From: Ophioderma brevispina
Lineage: Eukaryota > Echinodermata > Ophiuroidea > Amphilepidida > Ophiodermatidae
Assembly (NCBI GenBank): GCA_023653785.1
Contig: JAMKCH010002938.1
Location: 39,749-103,748, forward strand
DNA length: 64,000 nt
Direction: 5' to 3'
Shown: in pieces, positions 1 to 10,984 of the stretch
Position numbering within the stretch: the stretch's first letter is position 1
Layout of the letters: every line of letters starts with the position of its first letter
Notes under the pieces: generated by a model
What the model saw: only the letters and a program-made list of their open reading frames with translations
What the model was told of the DNA's origin: nothing
The model's database searches: none
Translations under genes and position numbers: made by a program

Positions 1-457
1 GCCTTAACAAAATTTTGAAAATCTCGGCAACAGAAGCAAAGTATCACAAAAGGCACCAAATTGGAATTTTTCAGTACATCATTTATATAAATCACATTTT
101 GATATCCCATGGACTTGAAACTCTTTATCCATTAGGCAAAAATTCATAGCCAACCACATCGATTACTGAATATACAGAGTAAAATGGATGGGCATAAATT
201 ATTTAAAAACGAAAGTTCAAATCGAACTTCACAAAACATTTTACTTAAGAGTTAAACAGCACACTACGTTCAAGATGACGGTGATCCGACAGACCGTGTT
301 TTATGGCATATACTCAACATAGTGTAATAACGAACCTAACTTCAGATGTCTTAGATATGTCCAACTGCAGATTTGCACGTACGGATAGTCAAAGTCAACA
401 AAAGTGGCCAAAAAATCGCCAAGTTCTTAAAAAATAAAGTTTAGTACATGGACGTAC

Positions 458-561
458 CTGGTAAGGAGCTCCAAGGATCCTCAAATACCCCATTGATAGA
501 GACTTGTCCCATTTCTCCAAGTGCACAGCATGCAAATGTCTGCTTCAGTCGTTTAGAAAAC
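458..561 (-). CDS. Candidate internal exon, protein unknown
   Basis: On the minus strand a 104-bp open stretch is bounded by a pyrimidine-rich acceptor ending ATTTTCAG (AG at 563-562) and a near-consensus donor CAG|GTACGT (457-452). The open frame encodes about 34 residues, including FACCALGEMGQVSINGVF followed by EDPWSSLP, with no stop. The composition looks more like real protein than like a chance frame. It enters in phase 2 and leaves in phase 1. I do not recognise the family. A chance frame with fortuitous splice sites remains possible, and no second exon of the same gene is evident nearby. Confidence 0.3.
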
Positions 562-768
562 CTGAAAATGTCGGCATTATTTTCATGGTGTAGTCCTACT
601 GCCCCGACTTACTTCTTAACGTTGCCATTCACATTAGACTTTCTTATACACAGGTTCGCCTGGGCCACCGTCACTTATATATGGGCCCTAAATATAAAAT
701 TATAGCTCTCCTGCTTGAGGCGCTGATCGAATACTGCCGACGTCATACAGTTTCGCCTTCATGTAGAA

Positions 769-1137
769 AGGTGTAACGATAGATTTCACATAACATGTGG
801 CCTTAGAAAATTCTGATGTTTTGGCACCAATGTAAGCTTTTTATCAAAAACTGTCCCATTTGAAATGATTAAGCTGAAAAATATTGCTTTGGTCAGAACT
901 TGTGAAATTTCTATTTCGATAGAGTGCACCGATAGGAGCAAATACTAATCCAGCCTATGTTTATCTTGAAATTTACGCAAATGGAATTGCCTTTTGTTTG
1001 TTTTCACCTTTCAATGCACTTCGTACCCAACACAGGTAAGAAATCTCTTGAGGTTTTGTTTCCCCCCCCCCTTTCTCTATATGAAATCACTAACTATGGC
1101 ACAATATATCGGTGTCCCAAATCTCGCAATTGCACCT
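769..1137 (+). mobile_element. MITE family A, copy 1
   Basis: A 369-bp non-coding element with imperfect terminal inverted repeats: AGGTGTAACGATAGATTT at the left and the inverse of AATCTCGCAATTGCACCT at the right. Its interior aligns along its length with 11761-12111 and with 28833-29465 (shared phrases such as GATTAAGCTGAAAA and TATATGAAATCACTA). TAGAA stands on both sides and could be a target duplication, but the other copies do not support that length. A C-tract (1062-1071) interrupts the right half. No protein is encoded. Confidence 0.8.
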
Positions 1138-1739
1138 AGAAACCAGAGCAGCGGAGGTTTTCCTTCTGGTCGTCTTCTCCACTCAAGTTGATCAAAACGA
1201 GCTCGAATTCATGCCAGCTAGGGCTTTTTAAGCATGTTGTCTGTGCCGAACATGCCGAAAATCAAACAAAGAACAAAATTGCTGCCACTTCCATTTTAAC
1301 GGTTGTTTTACGAGGCCATTAAGACAAGAAAGGTGGAAATACTATAAACTAAACTCCATTATACCCAAACCAGCGGCAAGGAAACGGGGACCTCCACTTT
1401 TGAAAGTGGGGGACCTACCCACCACTTTTCGAAATTGATGATACACTTCGGGCCTATTATATATAGCTGCCATTTCTACCATGTTTTTCTTGACAAGGAA
1501 AATGGAAATAATTCATTGCTGAGAGTTTTTAGATTACTAGGAAATGTTTTTTGTTTTAAATATTTATCTGTTTTTGCACAGTTGTTGCCAAAATACGACA
1601 CATCTAAAATACCAAACCGAGTTTATTAAAAAGCAATATTTTATAATTTAAATAAACTTTGTTTTTGAAATCTATGTTTTTGCCGAAAAACAATGCTATC
1701 ACCGAGACACTTTTTTCACTCGCTAAACCTTGGTTTTTT
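1138..1739. other. No gene seen
   Basis: AT-rich sequence without a convincing coding frame, repeat or RNA gene. The 64-codon frame at 1435-1629 has no domain and looks like a chance frame. Confidence 0.5.
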
Positions 1740-1943
1740 GATAAACTACTATCATGATAAAAATGTGTTTATCGATAAATTGAGTTTATCAAAAAATTTT
1801 TTCGCTAAATAGTCTTTATCGACTGATAAACAAAGTTTTTCTAAAAACTGTTTTTCACCTGATAAACTTTTCTTTTTCAATAAACTATGTCTATCAAACT
1901 ATCAAACCTAAACAATGTTATCACCCCATAAACCATGTTTATC
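1740..1943. repeat. Cluster of GATAAA/TTTATC motifs
   Basis: About 200 bp contain at least nine GATAAA or TTTATC hexamers in both orientations (for example 1740, 1756, 1768, 1774, 1785, 1815, 1825, 1861, 1938), several as GATAAAC. There is no fixed spacing, so this is a degenerate short-motif cluster rather than a clean tandem repeat. GATAA is the core recognised by GATA factors, but no function can be inferred from sequence alone. Confidence 0.5.
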
Positions 1944-3640
1944 TCGACACACTTCATTATTTTTTGTATGATACCTTTAATGTCATCATTAGGGGGATCA
2001 TTTTTTACGCCAGGAGGAATGGAGAAGTTAAGAGGGAATACGAAAAAATTGTAAGCAAAATGGGGAATATGATGATGGTGAGACGGGGGAACATAACCCT
2101 TTATGGAGAAATTTCATAAAATCAACGAGGAATGCGAGATTTTTGAAGGAAATCGAAGGGGCAATGAGAAAATTTTCGCTGAGAAAGAGTTGTAATCCTC
2201 CACCCCCCCCCCCCCCGGCGTAAAAAAAATTACTGTTCCCTTACTGTCATCTCTTCAATATTATAAAAGCACGTTTCGGACGTTCCTTTCTGGCTTGGAT
2301 GTTGCCTCAATCAACAAGGAAAACCTTCTTCTGTTGACTCATACACCTCGTCGTTGGTGTGGAAACCGATATTTGTTTGGATCTTGATCTTCTTCAAAGT
2401 TAGGTGCGTGGAGAAAAGTAGCTGATAATCTGATCCTTGCTCAGCGCTCCCCTGTTCAACTCTTACTCAAAAAGAGATTTTTAAAAAAATTTTTAATGGC
2501 CATCAATGTTAAAGTGCATTCACAATCTTACTTCTTATTTTGCAATATAGATTTTCGAACAGTTTATTTTCAAATTTGTCAGTTAATATTAATAGTCATA
2601 TCAACACTCCCAAAGGTTAATACTATATGAAACATTGTTTATTGGCCGACTCTGCTGTAATAACTTATCAAATACCAATTAGGAACTTCTTCAGACTATT
2701 GTGGTTTGTCATAAGATTTAATTTAAGTCAGTCACTGGTGAATTTGGGCAATTGGTACAGCCAAAATCATTAGTAACTGTTCTGGTGGATTCTTTTTCAG
2801 AACGTCTTTTGCTCTGAACCGTAATTTGCAATCATTAAATCCTAAGCCATAATTCTAAAGTTTTTAACCCTACTCTGCCCACCATGCCAAACCTTATCTC
2901 CCTTCGGAACAACTACCCTTAATAACGGTTCAAATTAATGAATATTTTCAAAATAAACGATCCTTCCAAATTAAACCCTGAATCTGAGGTCAGGAAGAAA
3001 GAGGTCTCTCTATAGACCTATGTATACCAGTGGATCAATCGAGAATACCAGCATTAAAGGAAAGGAAACTCGTCAGAACCATCACCCCCATGCCATAAAA
3101 TGCATTTATTATTATCTAGTAGAATAACCCGAAATATTGCTTGCCTCACAGTAGAAACACCGAGATCATATTGAGCCACCTGAATGTTTGACAATTTTAT
3201 GGAATTAGACATTCATTGTTCTAAATGTGGTTCTTTAACCATACGGCATGCGGCCCATTGTAATAGAACCAATTTAGACATACCAATTTTTGCTGCATCT
3301 GAAATGTATCCTACACGATTCAAGGTGAGAAAAACCTGACTTGGCCTATTTTCTCGGGTGTAATGAACTTCTTGATCCCAATAGAATTGCACTGTAATAT
3401 TAACAATGCTAATAATATTATTAATAACGGAAATATTAATATTAATATTTCACTTTACAAGACTTTTATATGAGCAATATTGAGTTGAATCTCCGGTTTG
3501 TTTGCATACATGTCGTCGCTAATGTACTTTGTACAAAATCGCCGTAGAAGTAATGATGTAACTCGGAGACGTGACCATGCATATTCTTCCCGTGCTAGAT
3601 TATCTATTGTTTTCAGCATGCATTGTTTTTACGAATGCAC
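1944..3640. other. Unassigned; possible coding fossils
   Basis: Mostly AT-rich. It holds a C-tract (2203-2216) and two short stretches that read like decayed protein on the plus strand. One lies near 2272-2384, containing ASINKENLLLLTHTPRRW. The other is near 3187-3320, starting MFDNFMELDIHCSKCGS and carrying a C-x2-C-x6-H-x3-C arrangement. Both are broken by stops, and neither is recognised. They could be fossils of a DNA transposon. Confidence 0.25.
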
Positions 3641-3644
3641 TAGT

Positions 3645-3740
3645 GCCTTAGATAATGCACGGGTCATCGGATAATATACGAGTCAGCAAGTAATGGATCA
3701 TCGATAATGCACACGGGTCATTGGATAATGCACCACTCAC
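3645..3740. repeat. Degenerate short tandem repeat
   Basis: Four imperfect units of roughly 20-30 bp built on GATAATGCAC followed by GGGTCATCG or GGGTCATTG. It is non-coding. Confidence 0.6.
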
Positions 3741-3949
3741 CAGAAGTCAATACTTCTAGTAGAAGCTAGAAATACCGACAATCGCTTGAAATCGACTTAC
3801 TGCTCGATATTCAATATCAAGGAACATGTCTGCATCCTGTTTATAAACCCTACAAAAAATCTATGGTTTCAGACTAGAATTTCGCGGTTCTCGGCTTTCG
3901 TTCACGCTGTATTCAAAGAATATAAACTGTGGTCCGCCCAGTCTATCTT

Positions 3950-4270
3950 GCAACTTGACTTCACATGACCTTTGACCTTGGTGCGTGACCTTTGACCACA
4001 TCAACAAATGATGGATCCCATATTACCTATGACTCAAGTTTTGAACTTCAACTTTTCAATGTAGGTCAATTTTTTAGCCTTTTTTTCAACTTGACCTCAC
4101 ATGACTTATGACCTTGGCACATGACCTTTGAACTCAACATATGAGGGATCCCATAGTGCACCTGTGACACAAGTTTGGTTCCAATTGAACTTGAATTTCA
4201 GCCCATCTTACAACTTGACCTCACATGACCAATGACCTTGGTATGCGACCTTTGACCTCATCAACAAACA
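3950..4270. repeat. TGACCTTTGACC-bearing repeat, three units
   Basis: Three related units start near 3952, 4089 and 4211, each opening with ACTTGACYTCACATGAC. Perfect TGACCTTTGACC boxes lie at 3966-3977 and 3986-3997. Decayed versions are at 4101, 4122, 4226 and 4246. The box is a direct repeat of the nuclear-receptor half site with one-base spacing (DR1). The unit could also simply be an old satellite. Confidence 0.7.
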
Positions 4271-4849
4271 GGGGGGTAGGACACGATCTGCTCGATTTGG
4301 GCATTGGGGATTTCCAAACGGTAATTTGGGGAACTGCTTCGTGCATTTACTATCGCAGTCTCGGTCCCAGTGACATTGCAAAATCATCTCTAACCCGATG
4401 TACAAAAGATCTTTAGTATATCATGATAATTTAGGGAAAAAATATTGACTTCAAAATCCGTCGGGGTTAGTTGGATTAACCCCGCTGCAAAATAGTGTAA
4501 TTTCCAATACGGTCATTTAGATTTAAATATTCGTGAACAGGCCTAGTCTTTAGTCAAGTCTGTGTGTAACCGTTCGATATGCGTAAGAGCGACCTACTAC
4601 CGTTAAATCTTTGAAACCGACTAGCACCCGGAAGTTGATGCCGTTTTGAATTCGCTGTTGCTGTTAGGTGGCACGTCCTACCCCTGTCAACAACAGACTA
4701 CAACAACAATGGACAAAGTGATCCCTATGTGTCTTCATGCCTTAAGGCAGGCGACACAAAATCGAATTATTAAAACCATAATCTTGATATGTCAAAGGTC
4801 AGGAGTCCCAAAAAGTGCAGTGCATTATATATTTGTAATTGCGATTAGG
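4271..4849. other. No gene seen
   Basis: No domain, splice-bounded exon or repeat was recognised; the short frames at 4208-4416 and 4646-4864 overlap repeats or lack features. Confidence 0.4.
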
Positions 4850-5490
4850 CTTATTGGTAAATGATAGAATGGCCCTTTAAATTGTAAATGATGAAATGGC
4901 CCATTAAATTATGAAATGGCCCAAATTTGCAAATGATGGGATGAGCCTTTAATTGGTAAATAAATGACTAATTGGTAAATGATGGAATGGAACTTTATTT
5001 AGTAAATAGCCCTTTAAATGGCAAATTAAAGGCTGACTCAAAGATTTTCCGAGGATGGCAACCTCAATTTTCTAACAATCGTGTTTTTTGCATATACATA
5101 ATGCTAGTCTATATACTATTCACTGTGTGAAATAACTAAGCTCAAATCGATGTCCTTCATATAAAATCTTATAGAAAATCACAGCTAGTATAATAAAATT
5201 CCAGATCCAGAACTTTATACACAGTATCCTATATGGTATGGGACTGTTACACTACACATAAATGTTTATTTCATCAAAACAAAAATCAGTTTCATCTCAA
5301 ACTTTGGAATTGAGCATTTGATATGACTGCATTTTAATTAATACATAAAATAAAATGATGCAATGGCCCTTTTAAATCCATTCCTTAATAACTTATAATG
5401 GCCCTTCATTTGGTAAATGAGTAATGACCCCTAAATTGGTAAATAAGGAATATGTCCGCCTTTAACGCTAAATTCAGGAAAAGCCCTTTA
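4850..5490. repeat. ATGGCCCTTTAAATTGGTAAATG minisatellite in two blocks
   Basis: Degenerate tandem units alternating TTGGTAAATGATGGA with ATGGCCCTTTAAA occupy about 4850-5035 and again about 5350-5480. They are separated by ~310 bp of unrelated AT-rich sequence. Either an insertion split one block or two blocks decayed independently. It is non-coding. Confidence 0.7.
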
Positions 5491-6440
5491 TTGACACCCA
5501 GGGAGGCATCCGGGCAATCAGTGGCATAGTTTATAGTAGGGGCTGTACCCTACTAAGGTTTTGCTGTAATAGCTCATCCACTATGCAATATTTTGGGGCT
5601 GTGGTGATGGGGTTTTGGTGTTAGGGCGATATAGGTGCGCCTGGCTCGAGGGGCCTGGCTACAGGGGCTAAAATCGGGCCAAATCTCATGGATCGCTCGG
5701 CACTTGACTCGATCCTTATCATAACATACGTGCATACTTTATTACCTCAGCAATTGTGGTCCACACAGGGCACAAGATATACACATGCAAAGTTTGACTT
5801 TCCCCTGCACTTAGCCCTGGTTGTTTTGACCATTGCTGCGGACATCAAATCCAAAAAATAAAAAAAAAAACAAAAAAATATACCTTCTACAGCGGATTCA
5901 GATTGAAAAGTTTATTATTTTTTGCAATTAGAGTTGCCACTTATACATTCCATAGATTGGCTCTCAGCTTTATGACATGCAATCATAGAGCTATAGTGTT
6001 TAGGATTTTGAATGTAAGGTAAGGTATTTGTTATAGGATAAACATTCGATTCTTGCAAAGTTCTTTTAAATTAGAAGGGCCATGGACATGGCTTTAAAAC
6101 GATACTTATAATACCACAAAAAATGGTTTCCAATTCATATTAGTATTTACAAGTAAAATCTGCATGAAGCAGTAGTTGAGAAACCGTGTATTTGATAAAA
6201 ATTGGGGCATAATATCAGGTTTTGACAAGCTTTTCAAGGAAAATTCCAAAATGAAAGTGATTAATCGCGCTGGCAGCGTGACCCAGAAGTGACGTCCTAG
6301 TAACAAATACGCGGTACGCTACGCGTTCCATGATCGTCACGGGACGAACGTGCGCGTGGCCCTTTCTGCATACGTACACAGTGACTTCTCGTGATATGCG
6401 TCGGCTTGTTGTTGTATCATATGGCATACTTTTTCTTATT
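5491..6440. other. No gene seen
   Basis: Unrecognised sequence. A CAGTGGCATAG string at 5519 resembles hAT MITE ends, but I find no matching inverted partner. No convincing exon is present. Confidence 0.4.
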
Positions 6441-6665
6441 TGATGCCATGAAAAAAAAGAAAAAAAATTTTTTTTTGCAAAAAAAAGGGGGGGGGGGGGG
6501 GGTTTTTTTTTTTTTAGGGAGCAGTCGGGTGGAACGACGAGACGGCAAAAGGGGGCTAGATAAGAATGAAACGGCGGTGAAGCAAATTCTTTTTTCTTTA
6601 ACCACTTTTTTTTGGGGGGGGGGGTTTTTTTGTTTTCTTTTTTTTTTTATTTAAAAAAAAAAATT
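6441..6665. other. Homopolymer-dominated patch, probable sequence error
   Basis: A chain of A, T, A, G and T runs of 7-15 bases at 6450-6515 is followed at 6590-6663 by a second chain of T, G, T and A runs. Open frames across it (for example 6391-6654) consist of homopolymer-coded residues and are not genes. The pattern resembles uncorrected single-molecule sequence more than a biological repeat. Confidence 0.6.
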
Positions 6666-7149
6666 ACTATTAATGTGTTGGATGTCCGACGGCTGCCCAG
6701 CGGTGACCGTACCGACAAGGAATCAGAACAAAGCTTATTCAAGTTCCCAGGAAAGAAACCGACAAGGAGAGATATCTGGAGTGTATGGTGCGGTTAGCCC
6801 CACGGTGTGATCTTTGTTTACACTTTTTACTCTGACGTCATTAAACGGGGCAAATCCAACTCCAGCATCTTGATACGCGTTCGCGAAAAACAGGAGAAGG
6901 CCCTGCCAGTTTGGTATATTTATCCTGAAATTTAACACTTCCCCGATGTTCACTTTTAAAATCTGTGTTGCTATAGGATTCAGGGATACTGTTGAGGTCA
7001 CAAATGTAGGAAATAGAAATGTCCCTACTCATCCATGTCCATGGACCTTAAGATAGTTGGTCAAAACTAAAGTGACAGTCTAAAATGACTATAAACCTCT
7101 TTCACATTTTCTAATGAGGCCTAAGGTCCTTCCAACCAAAAGGTCTCAC

Positions 7150-7368
7150 CGTCGTCATCTTCATAACAATGGTAGCTGAAGAAAGCGTGTTTACACTTCC
7201 ACCAACGGCATTGTTTAGAGCTACCATGAAGTACTCATCATGCCCTGTGGTTTCATTCTCGTGCTACTTTAACAGTAACAGGAACTTCCCTGACACCGGC
7301 GTCAAACTCGAGGGTTTCACGAACACTGTAGAATAACCCATCTGTAGGTGTTCCACTATATAGAGAAT
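7150..7368 (-). CDS. Calx-beta domain exon with one frameshift
   Basis: The minus strand encodes most of a Calx-beta domain, an extracellular Ca-binding fold found in Na/Ca exchangers, FRAS/FREM, ADGRV1 and echinoderm hyalin-like proteins. The first part contains GLFYSVRETLEFDAGVREV and then VTVKVAR. The second contains TTGHDEYFMVALNNAVGG and SSATIVMKM, matching the family's DEYF...L and SxATVxI pattern. The acceptor is strong (ATTTTTTTTAG, AG at 7370-7369) and the donor is ACG|GTGAGA (7149-7144). One surplus base near 7255-7258 shifts the frame between the two parts. This may be a sequencing error or a pseudogene. Family assignment is good; the gene identity is unknown. Confidence 0.62.
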
Positions 7369-7889
7369 CTAAAAAAAATATTTCAAGATGACAAGACCTC
7401 TGTCTTATTATGGTCCGAATAATATTAATTAATTTTGGACAATATCTTTAATTTAAATTAAAAACTCATAAGAGGGAATATTTGTCAGCGAATGTCCTAA
7501 CTTTCACAAAGCTTGCTCTAATTTTAGTTTATATTTTAGTAGAGTTGTACTTAATCTGGAGTTGCTATCATGTAGCGGACAGGAACACATGGAGGCCACT
7601 AGTATTATAGGGTTACTCATTTTTAATAGACTCCCTAGTAACTCTTCACTACCCTGTAGTTCCTCACTGGGACTTGTCCCGTTGTAGGCGAAACTTTGGC
7701 CCCCATTGGGGGCGTCAAACCATTCCATTAAAGCAATATTAGCAAATTTTTTTGAAGACGCCCCATTTTTCAAATTTGATATTTTTGCCATTCTTTGTAA
7801 TATGTCTAGGAACTATACCTGCTAACGAGAATGCTAAAAATGCGTATTTATCACAAACATCGATTTTGTAATTAGAATTTGGATCCCAG
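7369..7889. other. Probable intron; no further exon proven
   Basis: It lies upstream of the Calx-beta exon in the minus-strand sense. A 95-codon minus frame at 7504-7791 is open but has no recognisable domain and no clear splice sites. On the other side, a minus frame at 6735-7001 is preceded by a pyrimidine-rich acceptor-like tract near 6990, but its product is not recognised. Confidence 0.3.
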
Positions 7890-8110
7890 ATGGGACTAAC
7901 CGGCAGAGCTGGAAATGCTACTTTTAGTTCCTGTCCATGATAAATAGTGCCACCTCGAGAAAATAACCTCTAACTTGGCTAGCCTGAACTATTAAAACAA
8001 CTATGGATGAACGTAGACACGTACATTGCCTCTTCCTTGGCATTTCACATTGGAAGGCGTTTCCAGCAGCCGTTGTATTAGATTATCGGGGATCCCCGAT
8101 AATAATTAAT
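7890..8110 (-). repeat. Dispersed repeat J, copy 1, with 22-bp palindrome
   Basis: About 210 bp align as reverse complement with 34621-34835 (shared AAGTTAGAGGTTATTTTC, GTACGTGTCTACG and GGTGGCACTATTT). One edge holds a perfect 22-bp palindrome at 8082-8103, arms ATTATCGGGGA and TCCCCGATAAT. The second copy has the decayed form ATATCGGGGATCCCGATAAT. It is a non-coding mobile-element remnant of unknown class. Confidence 0.75.
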
Positions 8111-8528
8111 TCTAGTACAAAGTCCTTCTTTGTGACACATAGACATTTTCGACTTAACCATTTCACAGGTATAGTTTACTAGCCAGTTACAAATGAACGT
8201 GTAAAAAATCTCCAAATTTTTTGAAGAAGTGGGGCGCTCATCAAAAATGTGCTAAGATTGCCTTTAAGGGCGTCAAACATCCTGTTCTTGTTTACCTTTT
8301 TCTGATCATTTTCAAGCTTAATTAATATTTAAATTTTAGAGATCGGAGCATCACCAAAACCCATAATGCACTTTTATTGTATAGCATCGAGGACCAAAAT
8401 GTTTAAATAATTATACGATTAGTAAATAATCGCATTGAACTCAAAGCTCATTTGCATTCGAGGACCTTCCATCAAAGACTCACTCTCCCATAGGGTCCCT
8501 AGACGGCTCCACTAGACACAACCCATGA
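8111..8528. other. No gene seen
   Basis: AT-rich sequence without supported features. Confidence 0.4.
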
Positions 8529-8625
8529 CAACGGAATAAAGCGTGAAACTTATATTGCGTGAAGAAGCAACTGAATCGATTGCCCTATTGTTCACCATTT
8601 GTTCCGGACTGTGAGCCCGGATGCC
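8529..8625 (+). repeat. Dispersed repeat K, copy 1
   Basis: It contains GGAATAAAGCGTGAAACT and ATCGATTGCCCTATTGTT, then CCGGACT. The same ordered phrases recur at 30050-30365, 50905-50990 (left part only) and 53440-53640. It is non-coding, and its boundaries are approximate. Confidence 0.7.
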
Positions 8626-8634
8626 TATATCTCC

Positions 8635-8736
8635 TGCCCACCGCAATGTTTTAACATGCGGTGGGCATTCGTGCTACTCACAATACTTAAAAGAGGTCTT
8701 TGAAGTATCTGTGGAGTAGCCAAAGATACTTCAAAG
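8635..8736. repeat. Two adjacent hairpins
   Basis: The first hairpin (8635-8667) pairs TGCCCACCGCAATGTT with AACATGCGGTGGGCA, leaving a minimal loop and one bulge. The second (8698-8736) pairs CTTTGAAGTATCT with AGATACTTCAAAG around a 13-base loop. Neither resembles a known RNA gene. They directly follow repeat K and may be the end of a fold-back element. Confidence 0.6.
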
Positions 8737-9234
8737 GAACTCCTATGTAGAATTGGGCTTTGTAATTAAATCCTGACCTTTTGTGTTACCAAAGACTATA
8801 AGACAATTTGTTTCTAAATCTTATATATGGTCACATACCCAACACATACTCATGTAAGATCCCTCACGATTCGCCCTGTGTGCCATCATAACGAGTATGT
8901 ACAAGTTTTCGTTGTTAATTACCAAGTGGACATATACCTACTGATCCGTCATCTTGAAAGATTCCCATTTCTTATACTCTTAAAGTTATTTCATCAGACG
9001 ATTCTTTGACCCGATAAAGGAGACCTCAAAAGAAATGCTTCCGCCTGGAACGGAAAAGAAACAAAAATTTATTACTTAGTCGTAAATTTATATTTTGTTA
9101 AGTGATCTTAAATAACTGATTAAAGGTACAGACGCGCGCGCACACTGGCCAAAGATATTGCAACATGCAGAAAAAAGATTTCGTAGAAATGGGTTTCAAA
9201 TTGTATGGGTTCTTAACAAGCTCCTACTAACCAT
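8737..9234. other. No gene seen
   Basis: Unassigned sequence with a short alternating GC run (about 9134-9141). Confidence 0.4.
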
Positions 9235-9510
9235 GTAATTAATTTCCCCAGGGTCCTGGGTCCTCCCCTGTGCCCGACACGGGTGGGGAAATGTCGAAAA
9301 AGGTCAACATTGCACAAAAAGGTCAGCTTTTGGCCTTATCTTTTTTCTAGATGAGCTATAGTTGCCAAACTTAGGTATAGCCTGTAGGAGGGGAGAAGCC
9401 CTTACTAACCACGTAATTCATTCCCCGGGTCCTCCCCTGAGTCTAACAGGGAGTGGGGAAATGTCAATATATCAGGAAAAAAGTCAACATCTGGCCATCT
9501 CGTTTTTCTG
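9235..9510 (-). repeat. Satellite M (~165 bp), two units, inverted
   Basis: Two units contain GTCCTCCCCTG, GGGGAAATGTC, AAAGGTCAACAT and CTAGATGAGCTA. They are the reverse complement of the units at 14130-15270. Spacing between equivalent points (CTAACCATGTAATT at 9228 and CTAACCACGTAATT at 9405) is about 177 bp. Confidence 0.8.
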
Positions 9511-10680
9511 GATGAGCTAATTATTCTCATAGACCACTGTGTATTAAGTATAGGTCCGTATTTTTTTTTTTCACGAAAAGATGCGTATCCAAAAATTAGT
9601 CGGAAAAGGTATATCGCTAGTCGTAACACAGGCCAAAATGTCATTTGCGGGTCTCTAGAAACCTTCCCCTTGTCCACTTAAAGCCAATGATAATACAATC
9701 AGTCGCAGCCAGTCAACCAGACTGCTAGTATATTATGGGCTTAAGTGTTAATTGGGTTGGTGCATTTTGTGACCCCACCTTTTCTGCACCCACTTTTTTT
9801 TTTCTGCACCCACTTTCTGCCCCGACTTTATTTTAGTTTTTAATTGATAGAAAGATAGTATACCATATCACCTTCATTCTGTTTGTGATCTTGAGCTGAA
9901 AAACAAGTCTCGTTGCCAGGAATCAATTAAAAGCAGCATTTATTAAAAACACATTTCACCTCGTACGTTCCTGGCGCCAATAAAGTTGCCAGGCTCCTGT
10001 GGAGCTCTATGAAAAAAAATCCCTAAATCGGCATCAATATGCCTGATTGATTCCTCCAAAAACGCTTGATGAATTCATTCAATTTTACCATACCGCAAGA
10101 AGACATCATTTAAAGCAATTTTGTTCTGCGAACTTTTAGTTCGTAGAAGAAATTTGGAGAAAAATACATTTGAAAATTCAATTTGCGTGCCATTTCAAAA
10201 ATCCCTAGACTGCTGAGAACGTTATTTATTCACATTTAGTCTCATTCTCGTGTATATGGGGTCCTACCACGCCTATTGCCTCCACGATCGGGTCCAAGCA
10301 CGAACATATACAAACGCCCACGAGACTACGGCGCTCATGCAATACAACGTATACCCGACGTATTGACAGGAAATGGCTCATATCGCACCACTTTTTACTC
10401 AAATTTGCTTTCCAAGACCCGATTTGTCATAGTTGATCGCATTTTTTCGTGAAGTTAACGTATAAGATTCGTTTTATGGGTGTGGCCTTTTGCAGTAAAC
10501 TGTTTTCGCACAGTATGACAGAAAAATGACCGTATCAATCATGAGCCTTTAACACCGTAGAATCCATATAAATGTTTACTGGGCATTTATATAGAGTGCT
10601 AATTTTCCGAGGGATGCCAAATAAATCCGACCTTCCCCCCTGGATTCAAGGAATTTCCCTGACATTATTACACAGGGCTC

Positions 10681-10817
10681 CAGGCGCGGATCTAGGGAGG
10701 GGGCGCGCGCCTCCCGGATAATTCTGCAAAATCTTGCAAAATCAGCCCATTTTGGACAAATTTCAGCCTTCAGCCCCCGGTAATTTTGACGTTTTTCAAA
10801 TCCTGGATCCGCCCCTG
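10681..10817 (-). mobile_element. hAT-like MITE family H, copy 1
   Basis: A 137-bp element beginning CAGGCGCGGATCTAGG and ending CCTGGATCCGCCCCTG, which are inverted copies of each other. GGGCTC flanks it on both sides (10675-10680, 10818-10823). CAGGGGCGGATC-type ends with short duplications are typical of hAT-derived MITEs. A second copy in opposite orientation is at 30111-30271. It lies inside the 1.66-kb TIR element and is therefore probably younger than it. Confidence 0.75.
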
Positions 10818-10984
10818 GGGCTCAATGCTCATGATGTGTGATACGATAGAAATGTTTTTGTATATTCGCGGACGAGGCTGCAAATTGTTGACAATATATC
10901 ACCGAACATAAATAATGTAAAAATGTAATTTACGCCTATCAATCAGTCAATTAATCAATAATTTGACGTTTAATAATGATTGAG

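Noticed and set aside
5519..5700. hAT MITE starting CAGTGGCATAG
   Set aside because: No matching inverted end or target duplication was found.
6391..6654. 87-codon plus frame and opposing minus frame
   Set aside because: Both are made almost entirely of homopolymer-coded residues in a probable error patch.
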